64,000 nucleotides of DNA from Maea johnstoni. Lineage: Eukaryota > Annelida > Polychaeta > Spionida > Magelonidae. Both the position numbers and the translations under genes were made by a program. The notes beneath the pieces are model-generated. The model had not been told where the DNA came from. It made no database searches and was given only the letters and a program-made list of their open reading frames with translations. Positions 52,556-62,687 of this stretch are shown piece by piece. The DNA lies in assembly GCA_963942565.1 (NCBI GenBank), contig OZ012687.1, positions 4,199,522-4,263,521 of the forward strand. Reading direction: 5' to 3'. Position 1 is the stretch's first letter; each line of letters opens with the position of its first letter.

Positions 52556-55500
52556 GTATGTATGAAGAGCTTTCTAAAGATTGAGAATATTCTGAGTTAT
52601 AGAATAGGATCATGGCAGCCCCCTTTCATACTTGTCTTACTTCAAACCTCTTATTCAAGGAGAGCTTCTTTTCAGCTTACCTTTTGTGCTGATATTAATT
52701 AGGACAGCAACTCTTAATGTTCCACGCTTGTTGGTCTTCTTCATTAAATGTACAATCAATGTTTTACCTAATAGATTGAAAGAAGGTACCCATCACAAAC
52801 TAAATATTTTCAATTGTATTAGATCAATAGTCAAATAATTTTGTGATTGTTTTATTTATCATTTTACAGAACAATGTTAGTTTTATACTGAATCATTCAT
52901 CTTATTTGTTGACCTATTCATTGACAAATGGTAAGGTGTATGAGAATCCTCCTAACCTAATCGTGCCCTTAGTGCCCAAAATGATCTATTTCTGTGGTCT
53001 TTTTTGCGAAAGGGCATCTTTTGAAAAATATTTGATGGAGAAAGTTAATTAGAGCGTCATCTACAAATTTCTTTCAAATATTTTTGTAGGTTATGTTTTA
53101 TTATTTGATGGCTCTCTAAAGTATGATCACATGAGGCAGACAGGGTTACAAGGTGGTTGTCTTGATGATCTGTTTGTCTATGTATCTCTGATGTTCTGCT
53201 GATCAAATAATACTTATGGTGATAACTTTGGAATAAAGAATGATTTTACAAAATAGTTGAAGGAGAGTTGATGGTTATGTTCTGAATGACATTTCTCCTT
53301 CAAACTTTTTCCAAACTTTACTTTTGCTGGCTAGATTTCATCAAAATTGTCCGGCTGGTTTTGGCTGGTGTGAGGATGATTGTGTTAAAGAACGAATGCA
53401 TTTGTTTCCAGGCCCACGCCCTGGCAGAGAGAGCCCAGCTGTATGATTCAACACTAGAAACAGATACCTCAGAGAGGACTGCAGGAAAACCTCTAGCTGG
53501 AGAAAATGCTGTTGGCCTCATTAAAACAAATTGTGAAACGGTTTTCAACAATATGATAGGGGTGAGTTGCATGGAATTTTTCTAATGGTGTTGTTGATGT
53601 AAGCTTTGGTGCTATGTCAGATTGAAAGTATATAGATCTGTTTTTTGGGGCAGGTAAGTCCAATAAGAGAGGTACATTACTTAGGTTTGAGTTTTATATG
53701 TATCTGGTCCAATAGAACTTTTTCCGCTCCAGCTCATAACAGTGCAAGCTTGTTCTGATTTTTTTCGTACAATATTTGATTTTTTTCTAACAGTGCCAAC
53801 TTGCTCCCTGAATATTAAGAAATTACTAATAAGTACAAGATGTTTCGTTAGAAAATTTTGTCTTTGAAATTGTTTTGTTCAGTTGTATCTGCGTTTAGTA
53901 CTTTATTTACAAAGACTTAGACCCGTAGAGATTTTCCTCACTAAGACAGCTAGGATTACATTTTTAGTTTGCATTATAAACAGCAGTAGTTTTCACTATT
54001 ACCTTATTCCATCACGGCATCACCTATCTAGGCGTTAGGACCAGTATGATGACTATCAATATTTTTAAACTTGTAGACTAGGACATCAGCAATCAGTTCT
54101 GCCATGAAAATTTTCATTAATGTGTGTCTGATTTTAACAAGATTGTTTTGTTTACTTACGCAGAAATGTATTATGTGTTTTATCTAGTTTCTAAGTTAAC
54201 CCTTATGCTGCTGGTGGTTAGTTGGCCAATACATAATAATGCAAAAATAATTTTAAATCACTGAAATCCTTGCGATCTTGTGCATTGAGCAAAAGTAGCC
54301 TCAGCATTGGATGGGTTAATTGGCTTTTTTTTCTCGTCAAATTCAATTCAAACTGAACTTTTGCGTTATATATAAGTTTGTGATAAATTGCATTTGGCAA
54401 ATAATACAAAGTTTTGATTCTGTAATGCAAAAGCATAGAAATTTGCTATCTTGATCATGTTAACCCTTAGATGGTGTCAAAGGAAACTTTTTTCATGTTG
54501 TAGATGCATGAGCAGATAGCAGAGCAGAGGAACACGCAGTCTGCAGAGGGGGACCAAGCTTTCAGGAAGATCAGGGAGGCAAAAATGAATCGACTCAAAG
54601 CTGAAATACAGAGCCTGAGAGAGAAACAACCTCAACGTGAGTGTAGAATTACAAATTGATTTTATAATGGGGGAAATGCATTCTTGAGGTGCCAAGGCAC
54701 TTGTACTTCAGTGTTAATTTGTGGGGACAAAGTAGCTCAGTTGGTTAGGTGTCGGACTAGTAATCAGAGGGTCGCTGGTTCGATTCCCAGCCACTCCGGG
54801 CACTTTGGTCGTTCTTGGGCAAAACAGTTTATTCCATGTTGCTTCAGTCTACCCAGCTGCAAAATGGGTACCTAGCTTAAATAAGGCAGTGCTTAGAGTG
54901 TGTGCGCTATATGCTGCCAGTTGCTCTGGAATATCCCCCGGGGGATTGAAATGGTTTCTGTATGTACAGTGCCTGCTAGGGGAGGAAGGTCGTGTGAGCA
55001 CTTCGGTGGATACAAGACTATAAACCGAATACCTTTACCTTTAATTATATTTAGATTGAAAATCTTCAATCACTCTTCTTTACTCAAACAGGACATTCGT
55101 GTCCATGTCACTAAGTAAAACTTAGTGAGACCAATTCCCTTCAGGCTTCTAATCCAGTCGTATTGGCAACAACAGAATCTCCTGGACCCCTCCCCAAAAA
55201 AATGCAACTAAACATAAATAGATGATACACTTTTTTTGTTCATCCCTTAGTCAACACTGAGTACCTGGCAAAAACCACTGCCCTCCAAGTCAATGATGCT
55301 ATGTTATGTTCAGAAGTATTTTAGATCAAGATGACAATCAGGGCTCGACGTTAACATTTGAAACAACGTGCCCTGCAGGGCAGGTCACCTGGAACTTTTG
55401 CCTGCCCTGAAAATTTTTCACCTGCCCTGAAAAAAAAACTCCCTTGCAGATTTTTTGGGTTTTGTCTGTAATATATTTTCTATTTCATATTTGTTCATAT

Positions 55501-58500
55501 GTTCATTTCTGCTCAAAAATAAAATGTTTTCAATAACAAACCTCATCTTAATGAAAGGGTTACAATTCCTGCCAATACAGTTCTGCACAAGTCGGTAAAG
55601 CATCTTTATTTACATAGTGAAATAGTTTTGCCAACGCTTGCTAAATTTCAAATGCTCTAAATGGATCAAGACATCTGAAATAGCATGTGTTTGCCTTCCT
55701 GAGCAATACCAGTATATGTGCAGGATCGTGGTAGCACATATCCGGTGGTATTGCCTTAGTTGTTTATATGGGCAGCTAGAGAAGACATCACTGGCAGTGA
55801 GTTTTACTGTTTTGTAAGTGATTGTTGGTGGGTTTTGCGAGCGAGTGCTGATCACATTGCAAATGTTTACCTTCCCTGTCGGGCAGGTACAATGTCAAAA
55901 TCACCTGCCCGAACAGACTTTTTGAAATTTTTTACCTGCCCCGGGCAGGCGGGCAGGCCTTAACGTCGAGCCCTGACAATTGTCATGTCAAGGTCTTCTA
56001 TGGGCCATTGTTTACAATATACATGCTTTATGTCATAGTTTTAGCCAGCAGGGCGTCTTGGTATCAGTTGGACACTCAAAGATAACCCCTCAAGAATTTT
56101 TGTGAGGAATTTCTTAAAATGTCAATTTTAACCATGTAATGGATTTTTTTAAACTCAAAATAATTCCCTATGGAACTGTGTATGTCATACCTTATTTCAA
56201 TAAGGAAATGCATGTTTTGTCTTCTCAGCTCTGCCACAAGACAAGGACGCTCTACATGCTCTGGTTAAGAATGATCTTCAGAAATCCATCTCCCAGCTGC
56301 AAGAAACCTTGTCCTTGGTTCGCTCACAGCGCAAGGAAATAGAAGCAGACATAGAGAAGTAGGTGTGCTATGATGTGGTTAGCATTTTCTACTCTATATC
56401 AAAAATGAATACCATGTTAAGATATTACCAAATTGGATTAATTCTTTCAAATTGTCAATTAGTGGTAAATATAACGGTGTTATTGGTTCAGTTGTAAATA
56501 TTCAGTTTGATTCAATGACAAGGACAAAGTAAATGGTTACTTTAGATCTCCATGTATAATATCAGGAACTATATATTTCAAATAAATAGTTCCTGATAAT
56601 ATGCAGCTTTATATATAGAAAATTCCATTTAACGTAAGGATGCATATTATATCCGATTACAGAAACTCAAGGGGAAAACATAAGCGCAGGTTTGTTTTAA
56701 TAGCAATTATACTTGTGTTGAAACAATTAATATCTGAATTGCATTTTTTTTCTACGTGTTTTTTTTCAAGTGATAGATAGATAACTAGTTGCACATTTCC
56801 GCATCAGTGTTCTAAAGCCATGTTGGTCCTTTTCTCATTTCCTCCTGTGTATTTTTGGTCTGCCCTCTATTGAGATGACGAAGACTGGTCAGTAAGCCGG
56901 AGTTATAAATCACCACTGCATATTATGCATGGGTACTATGCTTATAAATGCAGCCACTTTACTTCTAAAGTGAGGTTGCTTTTTTTTTCAATTCTATTTA
57001 AAAAAAAAAATGTGTTGAGGCTTGTAATAAAGAAGAGGGAAATGGCTGTGATTTATTAGTATGTGAAGTTGTGTTGCTTTTGAGCAAAGAAAAATGAAGA
57101 CTGGCATTTTGCCTGTGAAAACCTGAAGTTAGATATCTTGGATCCTGTCACATCTTCTTGCATCAATTACCCAAAAATCCAATCCAACTTCAATGCATTA
57201 AACCTATAAGCGGCAAGAGTTGATGAGTTAAAACTAGAAAATAAAGATTATTTAAAATTTTATTTTATTGTTTAAAATAAATTCTACTCTGTAGAGAGAA
57301 ATCGTACCTTGATCAACATACCAGCATTGAAGCCATGCTGGAAGAAAAGCTGCAGGAGGAGCATGGAAGAGAGCCTTTGGATGCCATGGGGTGAGTACAT
57401 AGAAATGACAGGTGTGGGGGAGATGTGGGAGGGGGAGTGGGGGGGTGTATGGAGAGCCTTTGGATGCCAAGGGGTGAGTACATAGAAATGACAGGTCTGG
57501 GGGAGATGTGGGAGGGGGGGGGATGTAGGGAGAGCCTTTGGATGCCAAGGGGTGAGTACATGGAAATGACAGACAGGCTCTTAAATATAAAGGTATTCAG
57601 TTTACAGTCTTGTATTCACCTAAGTGCTCACATGACCTTTCTACCCTAGCCGGCCTGTACATGCTGAGACCGCTTCAATCCTTGGAGGGATATTTTAGAG
57701 CAGCTGGCAACATATAGTGTGCAAGCATTAAACACTGCCTTATGTAATGCTAGGTACCCATTTTCAGCTGGGTAGACTGAGGCAATATGGAATAAACTGT
57801 CCAGTATTTAGAAACTGGGTGTCCAAAATTGGCAATTGTAAAAGTTTGGGGCATACTTTATTTCAAGGGAGATGACAATATACTCAGGTTACAACCACAA
57901 TCATGTATTTAAAAAAGCATAATGCCCTTTTACAATTGACGTTTTAAGGAATTATTCACAAAAAATTGGGTGTCCTGAGGGGTAGATTTCGAGGGTTTAA
58001 GTGTCCTTATGAGTCCCTGACGTCCTGCTGGCTGAGACTGCTGACAGGCCCAGGGGATGTAGGAATGGCATCAAGAAAACAGTCTACAACTTCTAGGAGG
58101 AACTGACTGTAACTGGAGTTATGAAATATTCAGTTCCTCTTCTTCCAATTTGACAATATGCCATGCTAGTTTTCTTTGTTGGAGCATTTTTGAAGGTTAG
58201 TGAGGTATCAAAGCTATTTCATACACTTATACAGATTTCTGCATGAACTTATATTTCGGAACTGACAATACCATAAAAATAATTATCATCATTATATCTG
58301 CCTCCTTACCTATCAGCTGCAATTATGAGTTGATGAATTTTCTAATTTCAAATATTGATTGATTTGAATTTGCTGTGTGAGGTATCGAAACTATTTCATA
58401 CACTAATGCAGGTTTCTGCATAGACTTATATTTCGGAACTGACAATACCATAAAAGAAATTCATCATATTCCCCCCCCCCCCCCCCCCCCCCCCTAACTC

Positions 58501-61500
58501 ATCAGCTGCAATTACGGGGGTGAATTTTCTAATTATTAATACTGATTGATTCAAATTCCTGCCTCTCAAAACTTTCTATAATTGACTATGGCACAATGGC
58601 AACAAAAAGTTATGATTTTGAATGCTATCATTCTTTGTGAGCGTTACATCAAGATTTTTCCAAGCCTCATGGTAGAGCTCCAACTTTTATGGCCATCCAT
58701 AAGCACACCTGGTGGATGATTTGGTAACTGATATTTCTAGATAAACATTTATGTTTATTTTTCACACATCTTTTCAGCTTCAATTTCATGTGAGAAAAGA
58801 AAATAGCTGAGCACTTGATGTATGTAGTTTATTTGCGTGTGTCAAGTATAAAATCTTGGAATAACTCTTGTACAATTGTTTACAATTATTCAAATAACAT
58901 TTCAGACTCAATGCTCATATAGCATTTAGCATATACCTGCATGTTAAAAGTAAAATTTATGAAATTATTTTTATCATTTGTAGGCAAGTTGCAGAACTAG
59001 ATAAGAAAGTGAAGGGTGCTGTTGTCCACCAGAAAGAGTTGACGAAGCAGATGGTAAGCTAAAACAGAGTTCTCTTTATTGTTTCTTGATTTTTTCAGGT
59101 ATTTTACATAAATGTCAGTAACAACTGCAAATTACTTTTAAGTATTTCAATTGAAGATGTTATGAAAAAAAAGTAAATGTATGTGAGATAAATAGATAAT
59201 AAGCTTTCTCTGTAAAAAAACCCACTTTTTTCATTATCCATTATATTGAAAGAAAAATGTATCCCTGGCCTGAATTTATGATGGGGCTATTATCAACTAT
59301 GGTTGAGATTCCGTCAGATCGCATGCTGAGACAAGCACTAGATTACCTTAGACACTCAGATGTCTAGTAGGTAATTGCTGTATATTGTCAAAAGTGTATT
59401 ATTCAATGTCTATTCAAATACTTGCCATTCAAGAAAATGACTGTATAGACCTTAGCTTTGTGTATAGTGTGCACCCCCAAATCAACTCCTCATCAATAAC
59501 GCTAGAAAACCAGTAAAACACATTTCGAAATGAGTGAACTGTGACATCAATGCGACATTGACGCGACCTCAGTGCTTATCACTCTGTGTCAGTGCCCGAT
59601 ACCCATTGTTCTAGGCATGATATTGATTGTAATCAATATATTCTAACGGAGAGTGGAATGGTAATTACAATTCCTAAATGCCATGGCATACATTGATAGG
59701 CATTGTCTTGGCAGCACTGTAATTGTAATTATGTGATCTCCGAGTGGCCTGGGGACTCAATGTAAAACACCCTAGATCTCTAGCTTTGTGTATAAGACGC
59801 ACCCTTGATTTGAGTGTAAAAAGTGTGTAGAAAAGTGTGTCTTATACACACGAAATTACGGTACTTATATAAAGAGGACTTGTCATGCCATAAGGAACAA
59901 TTATCTTTCACCCAACCCGAGTGTATGTTATCAGTTGTTTTAGGAAATTATACATGTTACTACCTGAAACTGGAAGTTTTATAGGTGTGGCATGCCAACA
60001 TGAAAAAGGAGGCCTATCCTTTAAACTTTGATTATCTGGTGGCTTGGTGAACTGATGATCGTTTAAGAACGGTCCACCCAACTCCTATCACTACTCCAAA
60101 TCCAAAGTTCTGTGGGTTTTTACTTTTTCGGATGACCATGCTTGGTACTTTTTATGTTGATTTTTAGTAGCTAGTAGCTAGCACTGTGATATGGAAGTGA
60201 AAGGCACTAGATCATCAGGATAGATACATAGGGGCTAATTTAGGTTTTATGCATCTTAGAGGTAAGACCCTATTTATTTTCAATATTTGCTTGTTTTGTC
60301 TTTTAGATGAAGTTTGTGAAGGAACATTACCCAGCACCAACACAGGAGGAATCGACTCGCTGGAGAAAGGTGTGTAATGACAAATTGATTTGGTATTGGA
60401 ATTAGATTTGCTTAAATGTTATGTTTTTAGTTTTCATTAGATATTTATGGGTTGGAGACAGACTAACAGTACCATTACTCACTGGAACTATTCATGAAGA
60501 GAAGGGAATTTCTTACCAGTTCTGGGTGTCTAACTTGAGGCGATATGACCTAAGCTGTTGGAAGTGACTTCCTTTCATTCCTTTGTTTAGTTTGAAAGGG
60601 TACTTTATAGGTACAGATTTGTTTTCACCCATTCTTGCCTTAGCATATTTTTTTGAAATTGTAGTTGAGTAAATGATTTTCTTAAATTAGGTATGGTAAA
60701 GGAGTTTACAAGCTATTTGAAAGAGCTGTAGCCTTGTATGATTCACATTATTATCCCTAGGGTTGCATACAGTTAAGAGGTACCGAGTACTGGTACTGGT
60801 ATTGGTTCAAAAAGTACTTCATTGTACTGTTTTATTCCTTTAAGGTACTCTTTAGATACTAACCACTGTTAGGTTTATTAGGGATTGACCAGAATGGTAA
60901 ACATGACTATTTATGACAAAATGTATAAGGTAATAATGGAATAAAGGACTGTTAACATTACCGTTTAAACACTATACCAAACCGTATTGTTAATAAAGGC
61001 ATCCATCCCTAATTATCCCACTGAAATATTTCTTGGAAGGATCAGTCCATGATGCCCCTGTTACTCATTTTATCCCATTGATTTCAGAAACATGGGTCTG
61101 CCAGTTTCAGCGATGGTAATACAACATCCATGTCAGTTGCTCATCCAAATAACTTTGTGCCTCTCGAAACCATTTTAGAGGTAAGTCAACTTTTTCAAGA
61201 TATTGAAAGAGTAATGAATTATTTTTTCATATGTAAGAATATTCAACATACACTGTGTACTGTGTTAATATTACAGTAGTTTAATTAATGTATATTTTCC
61301 AGTATTGGAGTCCACATTTATTCAACTACCCATCATTTTTGGACATATGTTTTCGATGCTAGTATCGTTCGTCACGCTGACATGAATGATAGCTTGTCAT
61401 TCAAAAGCAGTGTGCAATGACTATACTGTGCATCAAAGGCAGCTGCCTGCCGAGCACAGAGCTTCTTTTGTATGGAGTACAATATTTAAGTATTAATAAA

Positions 61501-62687
61501 ATCTCTTTTGCCAATGAACAATGAAGTTTGCATTACTCCTTTATATTTAAAATACTATACATTATGATGACCGAGGTGTAACTGAGAATGTTTGAAATTG
61601 CAAATGCTGTAGGCAGCTTTGAAAATGTCCATTACAATAAACTCTTGTGCATGATTGATTTCAAAGTTGTTGAGCGCAGCTAATTATTTAAACATTCTTC
61701 CAGCAAAAGAGGGCTGATTTCTGTGTAAATTAATTCACTCAGGTTTGATTTTGCACACTTCCTCAGTTTAAATAGCACACTATGAAACATGTCACCATAA
61801 TTACTAGATAAACAACATTCTTGCTTGCACACATTGCCTACTTAAAAAACGTTATGCTCATCACTTTGGGTTTACTAAATCTTGTCCTCGTTGACTCTTA
61901 AAACTTCAGTATTATCATTTCTCCCGTGTTGCTCTAGGGTCTGCATCTATTCTGTTGTTCATTAACCCTTAAGCCTAAAAAAAGAGTTGTTTGTTTCCTG
62001 TAACCCTACCCTAACAAGTTTTTAATCCAAAAAATCCCTACCCTAAAGTTTTTTCTGTCCATTCCAACTCCCAATCAACGTAAAACATGCATAAAACACA
62101 CATTTTTGACCAAAAAAATAATCCAAAAAAAAACCTTTTACCTACCTACCCAATTTTTTTTATTTTCTACGCCTTATGCTGCAGATAGCTAATTTTGCCA
62201 ATACGAAAAGATGCAAAAAACCTGGGAAATGACTGAAACCCAGGCACATGGGTACTCATCTGAGAGTACTCAGCGGAGTCAGCGCAAGATATCCAATAAT
62301 ACAAACATGGCAGAGTTTAGATGGTTTTCAAAACTTTTTGCATCCTTGTGCTTTGGAAGAAAGTAACCTCAGCATTGGAGGGGTTGAGAAATGAAACACT
62401 GATAACAGAGAATTTAATGGTATTGTATTTACTTGTGTGATTTTAGTGCTCTAAATCCCAAAGTAACTCTATTGTAATTTTAAAGTGTTGAGCTGTGTGT
62501 TATTTCAATATTGGTCTGTTGTTTGCAGAAGCTGATGAACGCCTGTGTGGATCAACCCAGAGACCCCTACATCGACCTTGACTCAACAGTATGGCCGCCT
62601 TACATAGAACTCCTACTCAGGTGCCAGATTGCCGTCAAACATCCTGAAGATGACAAGAAAATGAAACTTGTACCATTCCATTTATGA
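52520..62687 (+). CDS. CENPK: CENPK: centromere protein K, whole gene span
   Basis: Inner-kinetochore subunit of the constitutive centromere-associated network; in vertebrates it acts with CENP-H, CENP-I and CENP-M to anchor the outer kinetochore to CENP-A chromatin. Nine coding exons join in perfect phase to 309 residues (human 269). The region to about residue 210 is rich in Glu, Lys, Gln and Leu, fitting the long coiled coil of the family. KFVKEHYPAP corresponds to human EFLEDHFPLP. The C-terminus FVPLETILEKLMNACV..DPYIDLDSTVWPPYIELLLR..KHPEDDKKMKLVPFHL matches the human block ending DSFWPPYVELLLRNGIALRH..EAFHQ. Exon 1 begins after an acceptor (TTATTAG), so a 5' UTR exon lies upstream and was not found. 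The gene looks intact. Confidence 0.95.
53215..53370 (+). repeat. Diverged interspersed repeat, second copy of 3172-3330
   Basis: Shares GATAACTTTGGAATAAAGAA, GATTTTACAAAATAGTTGA and AGATTTCATCAAAATTGTC with the first copy. It ends about 40 bp before CENPK exon 2. Confidence 0.55.
53412..53561 (+). CDS. CENPK: CENPK coding exon 2
   Basis: Acceptor TTTGTTTCCAG, donor ATAGGG|GTGAGT. 50 codons in phase 0: AHALAERAQLYDSTLETDTS, then ERTAGKPLAGENAVGLIK and NCETVFNNMIG. Confidence 0.9.
54196..54319 (-). repeat. TTAACCCTT MITE, copy 7, with central deletion
   Basis: TTAACCCTTATGCTGCTGGT at the left and CCTCAGCATTGGATGGGTTA at the right; the GAGTACTC centre is missing. Confidence 0.75.
54504..54636 (+). 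CDS. CENPK: CENPK coding exon 3
   Basis: Acceptor TGTTGTAG, donor CAAC|GTGAGT. It reads MHEQIAEQRNTQSAEGDQAF then RKIREAKMNRLKAEIQSLRE, with heptad-like Ile/Leu spacing typical of the coiled-coil arm. Phase 0 in, 1 out. Confidence 0.9.
54722..55040 (+). mobile_element. tRNA-derived SINE
   Basis: The head has pol III A box GTAGCTCAGTTGGTTAGG and B box GGTTCGATTCCC around an anticodon-loop-like CTAGTAA (a Thr-AGU-like tRNA). The body has TCTACCCAGCTGCAAAATGG, a phrase common in invertebrate SINEs, and TACAGTGCCTGCTAGG. It ends near CCGAATACCTTTACCTT. The tRNA acceptor stem does not pair, so it is not a functional tRNA. A fragment in reverse orientation lies at 57735-57805. Confidence 0.8.
55339..55975. 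mobile_element. 637-bp CAGGGC-ended hAT-like element with 5-bp target duplication
   Basis: Starts CAGGGCTCGACGTTAACAT and ends CTTAACGTCGAGCCCTG, a 13-bp inverted match (CAGGGCTCGACGT), flanked by ACAAT at 55334-55338 and 55976-55980. The internal motif is CCTGCCC / GGGCAGG, repeated about ten times. No transposase is present. It lies in a CENPK intron. Confidence 0.9.
56045..56215 (+). repeat. TTGGACACCC-family MITE copy, cut short at CENPK exon 4
   Basis: TTAGCCAGCAGGGCGTC, GTTGGACACTCAAAG and CTTAAAATGTCAATTTTAAC. It stops about 12 bp before the exon 4 acceptor, so its right part may supply the polypyrimidine tract. Confidence 0.65.
56229..56358 (+). CDS. CENPK: CENPK coding exon 4
   Basis: Acceptor GTCTTCTCAG, donor GAGAA|GTAGGT. 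It reads PLPQDKDALHALVKNDLQK then SISQLQETLSLVRSQRKEIE, strongly coiled-coil. Phase 1 in, 2 out. Confidence 0.9.
57295..57390 (+). CDS. CENPK: CENPK coding exon 5
   Basis: Acceptor TCTACTCTGTAG, donor ATGGG|GTGAGT. It reads EKSYLDQHTSIEAMLEEKLQ then EEHGREPLDAMG. The exon end and donor are repeated twice more downstream (57366-57571). Only the first donor keeps the frame, because read-through meets TGA at once. Confidence 0.88.
57366..57571 (+). repeat. Three tandem copies of CENPK exon 5 end plus splice donor
   Basis: GAGAGCCTTTGGATGCCA then GGGGTGAGTACATAGAAATG starts at 57369, 57452 and 57530 (periods 83 and 78 bp) with G-rich spacers (GGGGGAGATGTGGGAGGGGG). The first unit holds the real exon end and the other two are intronic decoys. 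The units differ by a few bases and in spacer length. Confidence 0.92.
57807..58036 (-). repeat. TTGGACACCC-family MITE, nearly complete
   Basis: Runs from TTTAGAAACTGGGTGTCC through TTTCAAGGGAGATGAC and AAAAAATTGGGTGTCCTGAG to GTCCCTGACGTCCTGCTGGC, in reverse orientation to 56045-56215. Confidence 0.65.
58199..58555. repeat. Tandem duplication, two units of about 180 bp
   Basis: TGAGGTATC..AAACTATTTCATACACT.., TTATATTTCGGAACTGACAA and CATCAGCTGCAATTA recur about 180 bp apart. The second unit carries a C-run of about 24 bases (58471-58494). Confidence 0.85.
58984..59053 (+). CDS. CENPK: CENPK coding exon 6
   Basis: Acceptor CATTTGTAG, donor CAGATG|GTAAGC. It reads QVAELDKKVKGAVVHQKELT KQM, the end of the coiled coil. 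Phase 2 in, 0 out. Confidence 0.9.
59446..59872. repeat. MITE with GTGTATAAG-type inverted ends
   Basis: Left end ACCTTAGCTTTGTGTATAGT then GTGCACCCCC; right end GTCTTATACACACGAAATTA then CGGTA, whose inverse TACCGTAATTTCGTGTGTAT is similar to the left. A second TTTGTGTATAAGACGCACCC lies inside at about 59785, suggesting a duplicated end. Confidence 0.55.
60307..60369 (+). CDS. CENPK: CENPK coding exon 7
   Basis: Acceptor TGTCTTTTAG, donor AGAAAG|GTGTGT. 21 codons, MKFVKEHYPAPTQEESTRWR K. The FVKEHYPAP block is the conserved motif after the coiled coil (human FLEDHFPLP). Confidence 0.92.
61088..61180 (+). CDS. CENPK: CENPK coding exon 8
   Basis: Acceptor GATTTCAG, donor TTAGAG|GTAAGT. 31 codons; a Ser/Asn-rich linker then NNFVPLETILE, corresponding to human NLITLHEMLE. 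Confidence 0.92.
61252..61500. repeat. Worn copy of the mariner-like MITE at 15432-15964
   Basis: TGTGTTAATATTACAGTAGT and AATTAATG, GGAGTCCACATTTATTCAAC, ATGATAGCTTGTCATTCAA and GTGCATCAAAGGCAG align in order to the full copy. The ends are eroded. Confidence 0.75.
61973..62386 (-). repeat. TTAACCCTT MITE, copy 8, split by a nested element
   Basis: TTAACCCTTA at the left resumes after the nested insertion as TTATGCTGCAGATAGC. GAGAGTACTCAGCGGAG is central and CCTCAGCATTGGAGGGGTT ends it. Confidence 0.8.
61982..62173. mobile_element. Harbinger-like MITE nested in a TTAACCCTT MITE
   Basis: AGCCTAAAAAAAGAG..TTGTTTCCTGTAAC at the left and ATTTTCTACGCC at the right, flanked by TTA at 61979-61981 and 62174-62176. 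The host MITE sequence CCCTTATGCTGC is restored when the insert and one TTA are removed, which dates this family as the younger of the two. Confidence 0.85.
62529..62687 (+). CDS. CENPK: CENPK coding exon 9, stop codon
   Basis: Acceptor TTGTTTGCAG. It reads KLMNACVDQPR, then DPYIDLDSTVWPPYIELLLR and KHPEDDKKMKLVPFHL before TGA at 62685-62687. This is the most conserved CENP-K segment; the WPPYxELLLR block and HPED are identical to human. Confidence 0.95.
   Translation, partial: KLMNACVDQPRDPYIDLDSTVWPPYIELLLRCQIAVKHPEDDKKMKLVPFHL

Noticed and set aside
54726-54800. Functional tRNA-Thr gene
   Set aside because: A and B boxes and an AGU-like loop are present, but the acceptor and T stems do not pair and the sequence runs into a SINE body.
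57252-57649. Pro-rich or Gly-rich ORFs around 57252-57649
   Set aside because: They read the tandem duplication of CENPK exon 5 end and its G-rich spacers.
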